From: Omnitrophica bacterium RIFCSPLOWO2_12_FULL_50_11
GTDB taxonomy: Bacteria > Omnitrophota > Omnitrophia > Omnitrophales > Danuiimicrobiaceae
Assembly (NCBI GenBank): GCA_001804315.1
Contig: MHFT01000104.1
Location: 1-47,272, forward strand
Length of the DNA stretch: 47,272 bases
Reading direction: 5' to 3'
Part shown: one piece after another, positions 20,701 to 28,713 of the stretch
Numbering within the stretch: position 1 is the first letter of the stretch
How the letters are laid out: every line of letters begins with the position of its first letter
Position numbers and translations under genes: made by a program
The notes under the pieces: generated by a model
What the model saw: the letters and a program-made list of their open reading frames with translations, nothing else
What the model was told of the DNA's origin: nothing
Databases searched by the model: none

Positions 20701-21171
20701 GTATTTCGCTTTATTCTCCGACGTCAACTCCGGAAAGCCGGCGTCCGCCCACTCGCGCCAACCCCGCCGGACAATGGGATACTTCAAGCGATACGGTCCG
20801 TAGAGCAACCGATGAAAACTAAGACCCTTCTCACATTGACGCGGATTCCAGTTCGGAGTGGCTTTGTTTCCATAAAGGTCGGCATAATTCTGGTAGTCAT
20901 ATTGGGAACCGATGCGGACCACGATCCCATTCCGCACATAAGCCTGAACGCGACAGGCATGAGTATCATTGGGAGAACACACCCAGGAAAAGGCGCGGTC
21001 GTAACGGTATTGGTCCCGGTAAATCTTTTCCCAATTCCGATTGGGATAATAAGCGAGTGGGTTTTCAATCTCTTCGACGGGCTCAAGCGCCCAAAGGGGA
21101 AGGCCTTTCGAAAGAAGGGCAAGACCCATCCCCGTCAGCCCTGAAAGTTTCAAGAATTCACGACGTGTCAT
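17740..21171 (-). CDS. NXR/NAR-like catalytic alpha subunit (molybdopterin oxidoreductase, type II DMSO-reductase family), Tat-exported
   Basis: MTRREFLKLSGLTGMGLALL Tat signal; VCSPNDTHACRVQAYVRNG...WNPRQCEKG FeS motif; KLVTITPEYSPPATKSDYWLPIRPATDAALFLGLARLLIE; QGEGINHYFHATEMNRAAYLPLILTGNIGKPGAGCHTWAGNYK. Track ORF extends to 21279, but residues 1-36 are repeat-encoded. Confidence 0.9.
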   Translation of the reverse strand: MTRREFLKLSGLTGMGLALLSKGLPLWALEPVEEIENPLAYYPNRNWEKIYRDQYRYDRAFSWVCSPNDTHACRVQAYVRNGIVVRIGSQYDYQNYADLYGNKATPNWNPRQCEKGLSFHRLLYGPYRLKYPIVRRGWREWADAGFPELTSENKAKYKFDSRGTDQFEKISWDEANTYIAKALIAIGKRYSGEEGKRKLLAEGYPEEMLAPMEGSGIRTMKFRGGMGLLGVFGKYGMYRLANTMALLDTRIRGVGEEEAKAGRAWSNYTWHGDQAPGHPWVHGLQASDCDFNDLRFTKLIIQDGKNLVENKLTDSHWFIECMERGAKLVTITPEYSPPATKSDYWLPIRPATDAALFLGLARLLIENHWYDRDFVTRFTDFPLLVRTDNLKRLRAQEIFPNYRHGLSKEGPSYQYQGLKDEQYEKLGDFVAWDEGNNEPVALTRDEIGRRFAEKGIKLALHGTFKVKTTDGKEIEVMTLFSLYRIHLMDYDLETVAEMTHAPKELIVQLAKDIATIKPAAIHQGEGINHYFHATEMNRAAYLPLILTGNIGKPGAGCHTWAGNYKAALFQGSPWTGHGFKGWVAEDPFHPLLDPNAHGKDVHVKAFFKDEEPAYWNHGDRPLIVETPKEGRRVFTGKTHMPTPTKAMVFTNVNLINNAKHVYDMIKNVNPNVEMIVSIDIQMTASIEYADIGLPANSWVESEGLEVTASCSNPFLQIWKGGIPSVFDSRDDLLIIAGIAQKLGEITGDQRFYDYWKFALEGKREVYIQRLLDTSTTTAGYKLEDIMAGKYGPSGGALMLFRTYPRIPFWEQIHEDYPFYTETGRLQAYTDVSEAIEYGENFIVHREGPEATPYLPNVIVTSNPYVRPNDYGLPLEAEHWDARTVRNVKLPWAEVKKTKNFLWERGFQFFCLTPKSRHRVHSMWSNVDWHEIWDSNFGDPYRMDKRTPGVGEQQLHMNPQAAKDFGINDGDYVYVDANPADRPYIGAKPDDPFYKVTRLMLRVKYNPAFPYNTVMMKHGTNIATEKTVKAHETRPDKRALSEGGAYQANFRYGSQQSVTRNWHMPMHQTDTLFHKAKVSMSFIFGGEADNHAVNTVPKETLVRVSKAEDGGLGGKGIWAPATTGFTPASENEVMKKYLSGGFVQ

Positions 21172-21270
21172 CCCACCACTTGCTTGACAAGACTCCCCCT
21201 TTAAAGGCGGAGTCTTGTCTTCCTTAGGTGATCCGCCGCCCTCGGGCGGCGGCCAAGCAGGTGGTGGGAT
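21170..21270. repeat. Composite palindrome with ATCCCACCAC/GTGGTGGGAT outer arms and two inner hairpins, abutting the alpha-subunit ATG
   Basis: Arms 21170-21186 and 21254-21270 (one mismatch); inner gacaagactcc/ggagtcttgtc and gccgccctcgggcggc hairpins. Confidence 0.85.
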
Positions 21271-21292
21271 CATCCCCATCGTAGCGCCCTGT

Positions 21293-22987
21293 TCATTTTT
21301 CGAGTGTCAGCTCATCCCAAATGGAAACCATCTTTTGACCATTTCGATCCTTTTCAAACCCATCCCACACGGCAAAAGCGATGTTCATGGGTTTGCCGAC
21401 TGCAAACTGCAAAGCATCTTTCTCCGATGCGTTCATAGATCGGAGGAAAACCACTCGCCAACCTTCATCCTGCCAAACGCCTTTGGCATCCGCCTTTCCA
21501 ACTTTTGGAATCTGAATCGTTAAGGAACCAAACCCTTTTGCTCGAGCTTCTTCGGCTGGCCTTCTTTTTTTAGGGTTTGAAAGTGGATTTCCCGCACCCC
21601 AACCGGTTATAAAAAGCGGATCGTGAAACTCGGTTTTCGAATCCCGCGTTTCAAAAGGACTGCCAGGCTCGTAATTCGTCTGATCCGGGTACCAATCGAT
21701 GGCCGTGTTGGGGTATGCCGTTTCAACGTCCACATGTTCGGCAACATCCTTCTGCCAAGATGCCTTCCAATGCCAAATATAAACGGGCGATGTGCTGCTC
21801 CCCATCGCAAAGAAAGGCGGATCTTCTTCCATGGAAAACTGTAACGCGGCCCCATCGGAAAAGGATTGTGGCGCTATGATCGAATCATCCTGCGCTGCAT
21901 CCCTCCAACTCAGGAGAATCGCAATCTGGGTTCCATTATGGAGTGCCCTTACCTCGATACCTTCAATCCGATCGTTTCTCCACCAAAGAGGCGTGACCGA
22001 TACAAATACGGGTTCAATGTTTGACCAGTAACCTGCCAATGGATCAACCGTCAAAGTCTCTTGTGCTCGGTGCGCCACGATTTTAACACGGCGCAGACGA
22101 GCTCGCTCTTCAGCACCCGGTTTTGGAAGTGTCCGAACGTAATGAATCAAATCCCAAATTTGCTCTTCCGTAAACGCACCGTGATAACTCGGCATCGGAG
22201 AACCGGGCAGCCCGCCGACAATCCGGCAATACAATTCTTCCGGACTCGACGCTCCTTTAAAAATTCCTGCTGTCAAATCGCGGGGTTTTAAGGGAACTCC
22301 CAAACTATCCTTCATAATTTGTCGGCCATCTCCGCGTCCCATGTTTCCATGGCAAGCAGCGCACGCCTTCACAAACAACTCACGCCCGAGCGTAAGACCC
22401 TCTTCTTTAACGGACGGTTCTTGAGAAGCCTTGATGATTGCCTCCGGATCTATTTGCGCCGTTGCCAGTTTCTTCTTTTGATCCCACAGAAGACCTTTCT
22501 CAATCCTTTCGTTTGTCATCTCGCCTTTTTCTTCACTCATACCCAGCTCGATCAAATATCGAACATAATAAACGAGACCCCAGCGATCTCTCTCATTTAG
22601 AAATTCCCACGGGGGCATGACCGAGCCTGGCATTCCGCGTGTGATCGTTTTAAATAAATCCTCATCTCTCACGGTCATGTCCGTGGTCGAAACCAGGCGA
22701 AACTCACCGCGCGTGAAATCCCTCGGTTTCGGATACAAAAGATAAGCAGCTTCGCCGTCTCCCGCTCCCAAGGCTCCGTGGCAGCTCACACAGTGCTTTT
22801 GATAGAGAGCCTCTCCCTTTGAAAAAAGCGCTTCGGTCAAAGGAGGCTTTCCCAGAAATGGGACTTGGGATTGTGCAATTGACGTCCGAGGAGACAAATC
22901 AAAAAAGAAAAACAGAATTAATATGAGGCAGGCACCAACCAGAAAAAGTTTTACCGGATCGAACTTCTTTATCGTAAGGTCATTCAT
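21293..22987 (-). CDS. Membrane-anchored cytochrome: two c-type heme domains fused to an ethylbenzene-dehydrogenase-like heme-b (gamma subunit) domain
   Basis: 564 aa; N-terminal TM; CVSCH and CAACH heme c motifs, each followed by a GxP/MP segment; C-terminal ~250 aa GYWSNIEPVFVSVTPLWWRN...IAILLSWRDAAQDDS...GAALQFSM...IWHWKASWQKD...PMNIAFAVWDGFEKDRNGQKMVSIWDELTLEK. Confidence 0.8.
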   Translation of the reverse strand: MNDLTIKKFDPVKLFLVGACLILILFFFFDLSPRTSIAQSQVPFLGKPPLTEALFSKGEALYQKHCVSCHGALGAGDGEAAYLLYPKPRDFTRGEFRLVSTTDMTVRDEDLFKTITRGMPGSVMPPWEFLNERDRWGLVYYVRYLIELGMSEEKGEMTNERIEKGLLWDQKKKLATAQIDPEAIIKASQEPSVKEEGLTLGRELFVKACAACHGNMGRGDGRQIMKDSLGVPLKPRDLTAGIFKGASSPEELYCRIVGGLPGSPMPSYHGAFTEEQIWDLIHYVRTLPKPGAEERARLRRVKIVAHRAQETLTVDPLAGYWSNIEPVFVSVTPLWWRNDRIEGIEVRALHNGTQIAILLSWRDAAQDDSIIAPQSFSDGAALQFSMEEDPPFFAMGSSTSPVYIWHWKASWQKDVAEHVDVETAYPNTAIDWYPDQTNYEPGSPFETRDSKTEFHDPLFITGWGAGNPLSNPKKRRPAEEARAKGFGSLTIQIPKVGKADAKGVWQDEGWRVVFLRSMNASEKDALQFAVGKPMNIAFAVWDGFEKDRNGQKMVSIWDELTLEK

Positions 22988-23108
22988 GTCCTTCGGTATC
23001 CATCTCGCTCATCGACCGAAAGAGTAAATGAACCGACAAAAATATGCCGTGACGGACGTCACATGCGCTTCTAAGAAAACCGTCATCCTGAGGAAGCGCC
23101 CTAAATAG

Positions 23109-23254
23109 GGGGACACAATACTTAATTCACCCCGCTCCACGGCTTGACAGCCGTGGCCTCAAGGTCATTACCCTTCTGGCGAGCGGTACCATTCCTCCCC
23201 GCCTTGACAGGCGGGACTTCCTATGGAGCGGGGTGAATTAAGTATTGTGTCCCC
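23109..23254. repeat. 146-bp MITE/REPIN-like element with perfect 31-bp terminal inverted repeats and two inner hairpins
   Basis: ggggacacaatacttaattcaccccgctcca (23109-23139) and exact reverse complement (23224-23254); inner ccacggct-tgac-agccgtgg (23137-23156) and cccgcct-tgac-aggcggg (23198-23215). Confidence 0.9.
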
Positions 23255-23392
23255 TTTTACCTCCCGTTCATAAATGCTCACCGCCTCGCGGAGTTTTTCT
23301 GAACACGCCTCACCGGCACTTGCTCGAGTGACTTCAGGAGGTAGGTCGCGTTGTAACCGGCATTATGATTGTGCCTGAAATGTGATTCATCT

Positions 23393-23608
23393 TCATAACT
23401 TCAAAGACCCTAAAATGATTTCTGCGTTATGCTGTCTGCCCATGTCCGTAACTTCAAGCTCAAGCGTAGACAGAAGGGCCATTCTAATTGGTGGCAGATT
23501 GCTCACCGGAGCATTCTGAGGAACGGTGATATGAAAGATAGGAACGTCCTCTTTTAAAACGCTAAAGGTATTATCTGGATTCAAAATGGCCGCTTCCGAT
23601 AAAAACAA
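23393..23608 (-). CDS. Hypothetical protein (71 aa)
   Basis: MFLSEAAILNPDNTFSVLKEDVPIFHITVPQNAPVSNLPPIRMALLSTLELEVTDMGRQHNAEIILGSLKL; coherent but short, possibly truncated. Confidence 0.45.
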   Translation of the reverse strand: MFLSEAAILNPDNTFSVLKEDVPIFHITVPQNAPVSNLPPIRMALLSTLELEVTDMGRQHNAEIILGSLKL

Positions 23609-23618
23609 TTTTTAAGAA

Positions 23619-23807
23619 TCATTTTTCTGACTCCTTCTTTGCCTTGATTGGTTTTATCTCGGACAGGGGTTTTGCCGACAACTCAAACCATTCAAAGACA
23701 TTTTCTTGTGAAATTTCATTTCGGGCAATTTGTTTAATGATATGGTAATAACCGTCCAAATCAGATACGTCATGGGCATTCAATCGAAGAAAAACCCTTC
23801 CGCACAC
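23619..23807 (-). CDS. Hypothetical protein (62 aa)
   Basis: MCGRVFLRLNAHDVSDLDGYYHIIKQIARNEISQENVFEWFELSAKPLSEIKPIKAKKESEK; just upstream of the 71-aa ORF on the same strand. Confidence 0.45.
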   Translation of the reverse strand: MCGRVFLRLNAHDVSDLDGYYHIIKQIARNEISQENVFEWFELSAKPLSEIKPIKAKKESEK

Positions 23808-23895
23808 AAAGGATGTCCGCTTGTTTCCCGCTAGCCCCCTGATATAATTGGACCGCCGATAGCAGAAAGTCAGCGGGCGGGAAAGGGGCTAAGAA

Positions 23896-24087
23896 ATGCC
23901 GAAACGGAAATGGAGTGAGGATGAAAAAAAGCTTGTGGTTTTGGAGCTTTTGAAAGGGGGCAAAAGCGCGAGCCAGATTTCAAAAGAACGCGGAATCAGC
24001 GACGCTTTAATCTATCACTGGCGTGATCAAGTCTTGAAAGCGATCGATGGCGCTTTCAGGGGGGAACGGACGCAATGGCGGATCTGA
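23896..24087 (+). pseudogene. IS3 OrfA (HTH) N-terminal part, frameshifted at a G6 run
   Basis: MPKRKWSEDEKKLVVLELLKGGKSASQISKERGISDALIYHWRDQVLKAIDGAF; coding continues in another frame as GSDFSAERDRLLRIIGEQACLIETLKK up to an A8 run. Confidence 0.75.
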
Positions 24088-24222
24088 TTTTTCTGCGGAG
24101 CGCGACCGGCTCTTGAGGATCATCGGCGAACAGGCTTGCCTCATTGAAACGCTAAAAAAAATCTCGGCGATGCGTTCACCATTGGTTTAAAACGCAAGAT
24201 CATTACCGAACTGAGGAAATCG

Positions 24223-25050
24223 ATGACCTTGAGTGCGGCTCTGGAATACATGGACTTAAACAAAAGCAGTTATTGCTATGAAGGCCGGCCGAGATCAGAG
24301 GACAAGCGGGTTTTCCCTCTGGATTCCGAGCTGGAGACGGCGCTGAAAGAAATGGCCGGTTATGAACTGACCTTAGGCTATGACAAGGCAACGGATTATC
24401 TGCGGGCCAAACACGACAAGATCTGGAACCGCAAGAAAGTCTATCGGCACATGAAGATCTTGAGATTATTGCAGCCTCGCCACATCAAGTGCTTATGGAG
24501 GAAAAACAAGCGCCTGGCAACCTTCTGTCCGCTCCAAAGCAATGTACGCTGGGAAGCCGATCTGACATGGGTCGCGACACGGATGGGCATGATGTATCTC
24601 GTTGTGATCGAAGATGTCTATGACCGGGAAGCGCTTTCCGGGCACATGAACATTCGTGCCGGTGCCGAAGAGGCGATTGAATGTCTGAAGGAGGCCTTGA
24701 GAAAGCGATTCGGCCGGGAACAGGCTCTGGGATTGCGCCTGACTGTCCGTGTCGATCGCGGCTGTCAATTCACCGCAGAAGCGTTTGCCGAGTTTGCGCA
24801 CTTGGCCGGCATTGAGCTTGAATTTTGCGGTGTTCAGACGCCTAATGACAAGCCGTACATCGAAAGTTTCATCGGCTGCTACAAACTTGAAGAGGTGTAC
24901 CGCAACGATTACCAAGCATTCTTTGAAGCTTACGAAGGTTGGAACAATTACATGACCTGGTACAACACGGCCCGGCCGCACGGAAGCTTGGATAACCTAT
25001 CGCCGGCAGCGTTCCGGGAACAGAAAAAAGTGTCTGCTAAAACCGGCTGA
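24223..25050 (+). CDS. IS3-family transposase OrfB
   Basis: 275 aa; VRWEADLTWVATRMGMMYLVVIEDVYDREALSG, RVDRGCQFTAEAFAEFAHLAGIELEFCGVQTPNDKPYIESFIGCYKLEEVY: DDE core. Confidence 0.9.
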   Translation: MTLSAALEYMDLNKSSYCYEGRPRSEDKRVFPLDSELETALKEMAGYELTLGYDKATDYLRAKHDKIWNRKKVYRHMKILRLLQPRHIKCLWRKNKRLATFCPLQSNVRWEADLTWVATRMGMMYLVVIEDVYDREALSGHMNIRAGAEEAIECLKEALRKRFGREQALGLRLTVRVDRGCQFTAEAFAEFAHLAGIELEFCGVQTPNDKPYIESFIGCYKLEEVYRNDYQAFFEAYEGWNNYMTWYNTARPHGSLDNLSPAAFREQKKVSAKTG

Positions 25051-25966
25051 TTTTGGTCCAAAAATATGGGGGTTGACACGAGAAGGATGAGCAGACGGGT
25101 GATGCGGAGGCCAAAAGGCGCTGTCCGTGTTGCGGCGGGATCGGCAAGAGCCGAGAAGAGGCGAAAGAGCATCGGGATTTGATCGGCGAACGCGGCTCGG
25201 TTGGTTTTGAGCGGGAAGGCTATTATTGCGGCCGCTGCCGGAAAGTTTTTTTTCCCTCTGGAACGGCGCATGGAAATCGGGGCGGAAGGATATAGTCCAA
25301 GCGTGCTCGAGAAGATTGAATATGCGGGAGCCAAGGCAGGATCGTTTCAGGAAGCGGCTGAACATATGAAGGTATTGGCGGAGATAAAAATCAGCGATCG
25401 GCATATCGGAAGGCTGACGGAACGGATTGGAGCTGAAAGGCAGAAGAAGTGTAATCTGGAAGTGGAGTTGATGAAGCAAGACAAACTTGAAGTCAAAGTG
25501 CTCAATAAGCCTGAAGTCTGTGCGGTTTATGTGGATGCTGGTAAGGTACAGACGAGAGCTGATGACGGCGGGGGACCCGGAGTGCGCGGACAGGCTTGGG
25601 CGGATACGAAAGTGGCATGTCTTGTAACGTATCAAGCTAAGGAACACTTAGAAGATCCGCAGCCTGAGGTGCCTTCGAAACTTATGGATCGCCAGACGGT
25701 CAAAGAAATCTGCCGTCAGATGGCGATGATTCACGGCAAGACCCAAGAGCCGTCGGCCGAATCCAAAGTGGCATCGACGAAGGTGAAGGATAACAAAGAG
25801 CCCGAAGAAAACAAGCAGGACTTTGAAAAGCCAGAGCCCTTGGTGCGCACGGCGGTAGCAACCCAGCAGAAGGTCGATGAATTTGGCTACATGGTGGCAG
25901 CAGAGGCCCAGAAGCGAGGCTTTTATGAAGCCAAACGCAAGGCCTTTGTTGGGGACGGAGGCAATT

Positions 25967-27830
25967 CCCGACTTTGACACTTGTCTGAGCGTTTTCACCT
26001 TATAATTTTTGGAAAAATCGGTTTGTGATACCACGCTTTCAAGTCTCTTTCAGCACTTTGGGCGGCAGCCGCATTCCGATGGCTGTAAACAGCTGAGCTG
26101 CGTTTCCATTAATATCGGTTCTCACCCAAAGGGTTTTTTCCGCTCCGAATCGAACCGGGACAACCCTGACTTCGCATAATTCTTTCATGATTTCTGATAC
26201 CGTTAAAGGCCGTTCCTTGATGATTCCGTCTTCGATTGATTTGGAAGTCAACCGCTTTGCTTTTTGGCGCAGCACCTTTGTCATGTGTGCTTCGCAGAGA
26301 TAAGCCAGAAAACATAAGGTTAAATGTCCAACAATCCGGCGGTCTTTCCAATGAAATACGGGTCTGGTTTTCAGCGTACTCCCTTTGAATTCTCCAAACG
26401 CATCTTCGATCTTCCATAAATCCTTATAATGCATCACAATCTCATCCGCCTTTAAATCTTTTACACTCGTGACCACTCCGAAGAATCCGTCCTTTTTCTC
26501 ATCTTCTTGAATCGCTTCTTCATTTAAAACAGGTTTGCTCTTTCCGTCCAAACGCACAAACCGCCGGTAACTCCGGTTGGATATAAACGTTTCGGCCTTT
26601 ACTTTTTTTGACCCGAGTTTTTTGAGAATCTTTTCCAGGATATCTCCGCGCGCTTTCTGATCCCGCTCGTATCGAGCGCGAGACCATGTCACGATCAGCC
26701 GATCTCCTTCATATTCGGTCTCATAGACATAAAGCGATTCGTTAATGGGACGGAATCGATTCAGATCATAAAATTCTTCGTGTCTTTTGCGGACCACACC
26801 CAGCTTCATCCCCACGATGAATTCCGTTCCGTCTTGGCTTAATAAATCCAGGTTCTTCTTGGAGAAGATTCCCCTATCTCCGACAAAGATAAACCGGCGC
26901 ACCTCGAATTTAGCTCTCATTTTCTCGACGATATCCTTCAAGGTCTCTCCCTCGAAGGTATTTCCGGGATACACCTCAAATCCCAAAGGAATTCCATCCG
27001 TATCTACCAATAAGCCAAACACCACTTGGGTGCAGTCGGTCCGCATCTCTTTGGAGTATCCAAACTGCCTCAAGCGTCCCAAATCAGTGCGCGTGCTTTC
27101 AAACCTCAAGGTCGTCAGATCATACAGCACCACATCTACCGGCATATTTAAGAGATCGCGCCCGTGCCGGTACAGCTTCTTTTCGATTTCCTCTTTATGA
27201 GCGGCCAACAAATCCATGGTCCGATAAAGTGTATGGACTTCGATTTTATCCTTTATCATTTCGGGATAAAATTTCTCAATCCAATGGTCATACACCTTTA
27301 ATTTTGAGCTCGACCGGACGAACCGCGAGGCAACCAGTGCGAACAACTGCGTCATTAAGTTGAACCCTAATCTCGGATGTTGATCCTGAATGTGGTTCAT
27401 GACTGTACGGATTCCCAGCTTCTCAAATAAATGCTCCAGCACGAGCAAAGGCCCCAGAATGAATGTTTCATCCACCGACACCTGCTTGGCTAAATCGCAA
27501 GCGGTGAGTTGTTTTCGATGGCGGCTGATTGCGCCGGCAAGATCTTCGATTTTGTGATCTTCAATCCGTCCCAAGGTAAGCAGCACTCGTTTCCTGACTT
27601 GGCCGTTATAACGGAAGGATTCCACCAGCTGATAATATGCCTGCCCGGAATTATTTTTAACGGTTCGGATATACATGCTCGTAGTGTACCCATATATTAA
27701 TAGAGAGTCAAGATAAATAACAAATAATATTCAAATATTATGCTCTATTTCGTGTACCCACATTTTCAATTTTTATGGAAATTATAAGGTGTAAAGCTTT
27801 CCCAATCGCGATTTAAGTGTCAAAGTCGGG
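25967..27830 (-). mobile_element. IS1634-like (IS4-superfamily) element, 1864 bp, 12-bp TSD
   Basis: TIR cccgactttgacactt (25967-25982) / aagtgtcaaagtcggg (27815-27830); direct repeat acggaggcaatt at 25955-25966 and 27831-27842. Confidence 0.92.
26039..27676 (-). CDS. IS1634-family transposase
   Basis: 545 aa; VDVVLYDLTTLRFES, IFVGDRGIFSKKNLDLL, YKDLWKIEDAFGEFKGSTLKTRPVFHWKDRRIVGHLTLCFLAYLCE. Confidence 0.85.
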   Translation of the reverse strand: MYIRTVKNNSGQAYYQLVESFRYNGQVRKRVLLTLGRIEDHKIEDLAGAISRHRKQLTACDLAKQVSVDETFILGPLLVLEHLFEKLGIRTVMNHIQDQHPRLGFNLMTQLFALVASRFVRSSSKLKVYDHWIEKFYPEMIKDKIEVHTLYRTMDLLAAHKEEIEKKLYRHGRDLLNMPVDVVLYDLTTLRFESTRTDLGRLRQFGYSKEMRTDCTQVVFGLLVDTDGIPLGFEVYPGNTFEGETLKDIVEKMRAKFEVRRFIFVGDRGIFSKKNLDLLSQDGTEFIVGMKLGVVRKRHEEFYDLNRFRPINESLYVYETEYEGDRLIVTWSRARYERDQKARGDILEKILKKLGSKKVKAETFISNRSYRRFVRLDGKSKPVLNEEAIQEDEKKDGFFGVVTSVKDLKADEIVMHYKDLWKIEDAFGEFKGSTLKTRPVFHWKDRRIVGHLTLCFLAYLCEAHMTKVLRQKAKRLTSKSIEDGIIKERPLTVSEIMKELCEVRVVPVRFGAEKTLWVRTDINGNAAQLFTAIGMRLPPKVLKET

Positions 27831-28494
27831 ACGGAGGCAATTGGATCGATTCCTTTGGAGCGCTGCATTTTCCCGCTCCGGATTGGATGCATGTTTTGGA
27901 TTTCATGCACGGGATGACCCATTTGTGTGGCGCAGCCTCTGCTGCTTACGGCAAAGACACGAAAGAAGCCTGGGAGTTTTACAAACGGCTTGTCACGAAA
28001 GCTTGGCAGGGAGAGACTGGGAGCGTGATTCGGATGTTGGAGAATCAGGTGAAGCAAGTCGGCAAGCCGCCTGAAGGCACCGCTCCAAGTGATTCACGAA
28101 AGATTGTTTCCTTGACGCTGGATTATGTGCGCCGGAATGCGCACCGGATGGATGATCCGGCTTGCAGGAAATTAGGGTTACCGATCTCAAGCGCCCCCGT
28201 CGAATCTTTAATCAAGCAATTCAACCAGCGGGTCAAAGGGACGGAGAAGTTTTGGCATCGGGACAGGGTGGAAGCTGTGTTGCAGAGCCGAGCCGCGCAT
28301 TTAAGCCAAGACGGCCGTGCTTAGAAATTCTGGTTTGAGCGAAAACCGGCTGGCAGAGCGGCTGGTAAAAAACGTTTCTGTCAGGGTGCCATCCCCGTTA
28401 TATGACTTAACAATTCCGGTCTTGCACCCCCTTATCATTGCGCAGTTGACCTGACCAAATCAATGTGTTGCAACGCCTTACAAGAGGTGCCCTT

Positions 28495-28713
28495 ATGGAA
28501 TCTAGCCTTACCATTCGGATTTCCCGCAAGCTCAAGCAAAAGCTCTTGGCAGTCAGCAAAGCTCATCACATTCCTATTAGCGACCTGGTGCGAAGCTCGA
28601 TTGAAGGGATGGTGGCAGTCCGTCAGTTCCGGACTTTAAGAGGAGAAATCTTACCTCATGCTGAAGCGCAAGGCATTTTGACCGATGAGGACGTGTTTGA
28701 CAAGCTTCAATGA
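28495..28713 (+). CDS. RHH-type antitoxin
   Basis: MESSLTIRISRKLKQKLLAVSKAHHIPISDLVRSSIEGMVAVRQF; start of the PIN gene overlaps its stop. Confidence 0.75.
   Translation: MESSLTIRISRKLKQKLLAVSKAHHIPISDLVRSSIEGMVAVRQFRTLRGEILPHAEAQGILTDEDVFDKLQ

Larger units (their letters stand above)
23834..25072 (+). mobile_element. IS3-family insertion sequence
   Basis: OrfA (HTH) and OrfB (rve/DDE); imperfect terminal inverted repeats gccccctgatataattggacc (left) vs reverse complement cccccatatttttggacc (right). Confidence 0.8.
25083..28324 (+). pseudogene. ISKra4-like transposase split by an IS1634-like element; also frameshifted at a T8 run
   Basis: N-part CPCCGG...YYCGRCRKVFF zinc ribbon, then ERRMEIGAEGYSPSVLEKIEYAGA...KRKAFVGDGGN; C-part 27843-28324 WIDSFGALHFPAPDWMHVLDFMHG...YVRRNAHRMDDPACRKLGLPISSAPVESLIKQFNQRVKGTEKFW. 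The halves rejoin in frame (GDGGN|WIDSF) when the inserted IS and one TSD copy are removed. Confidence 0.75.
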
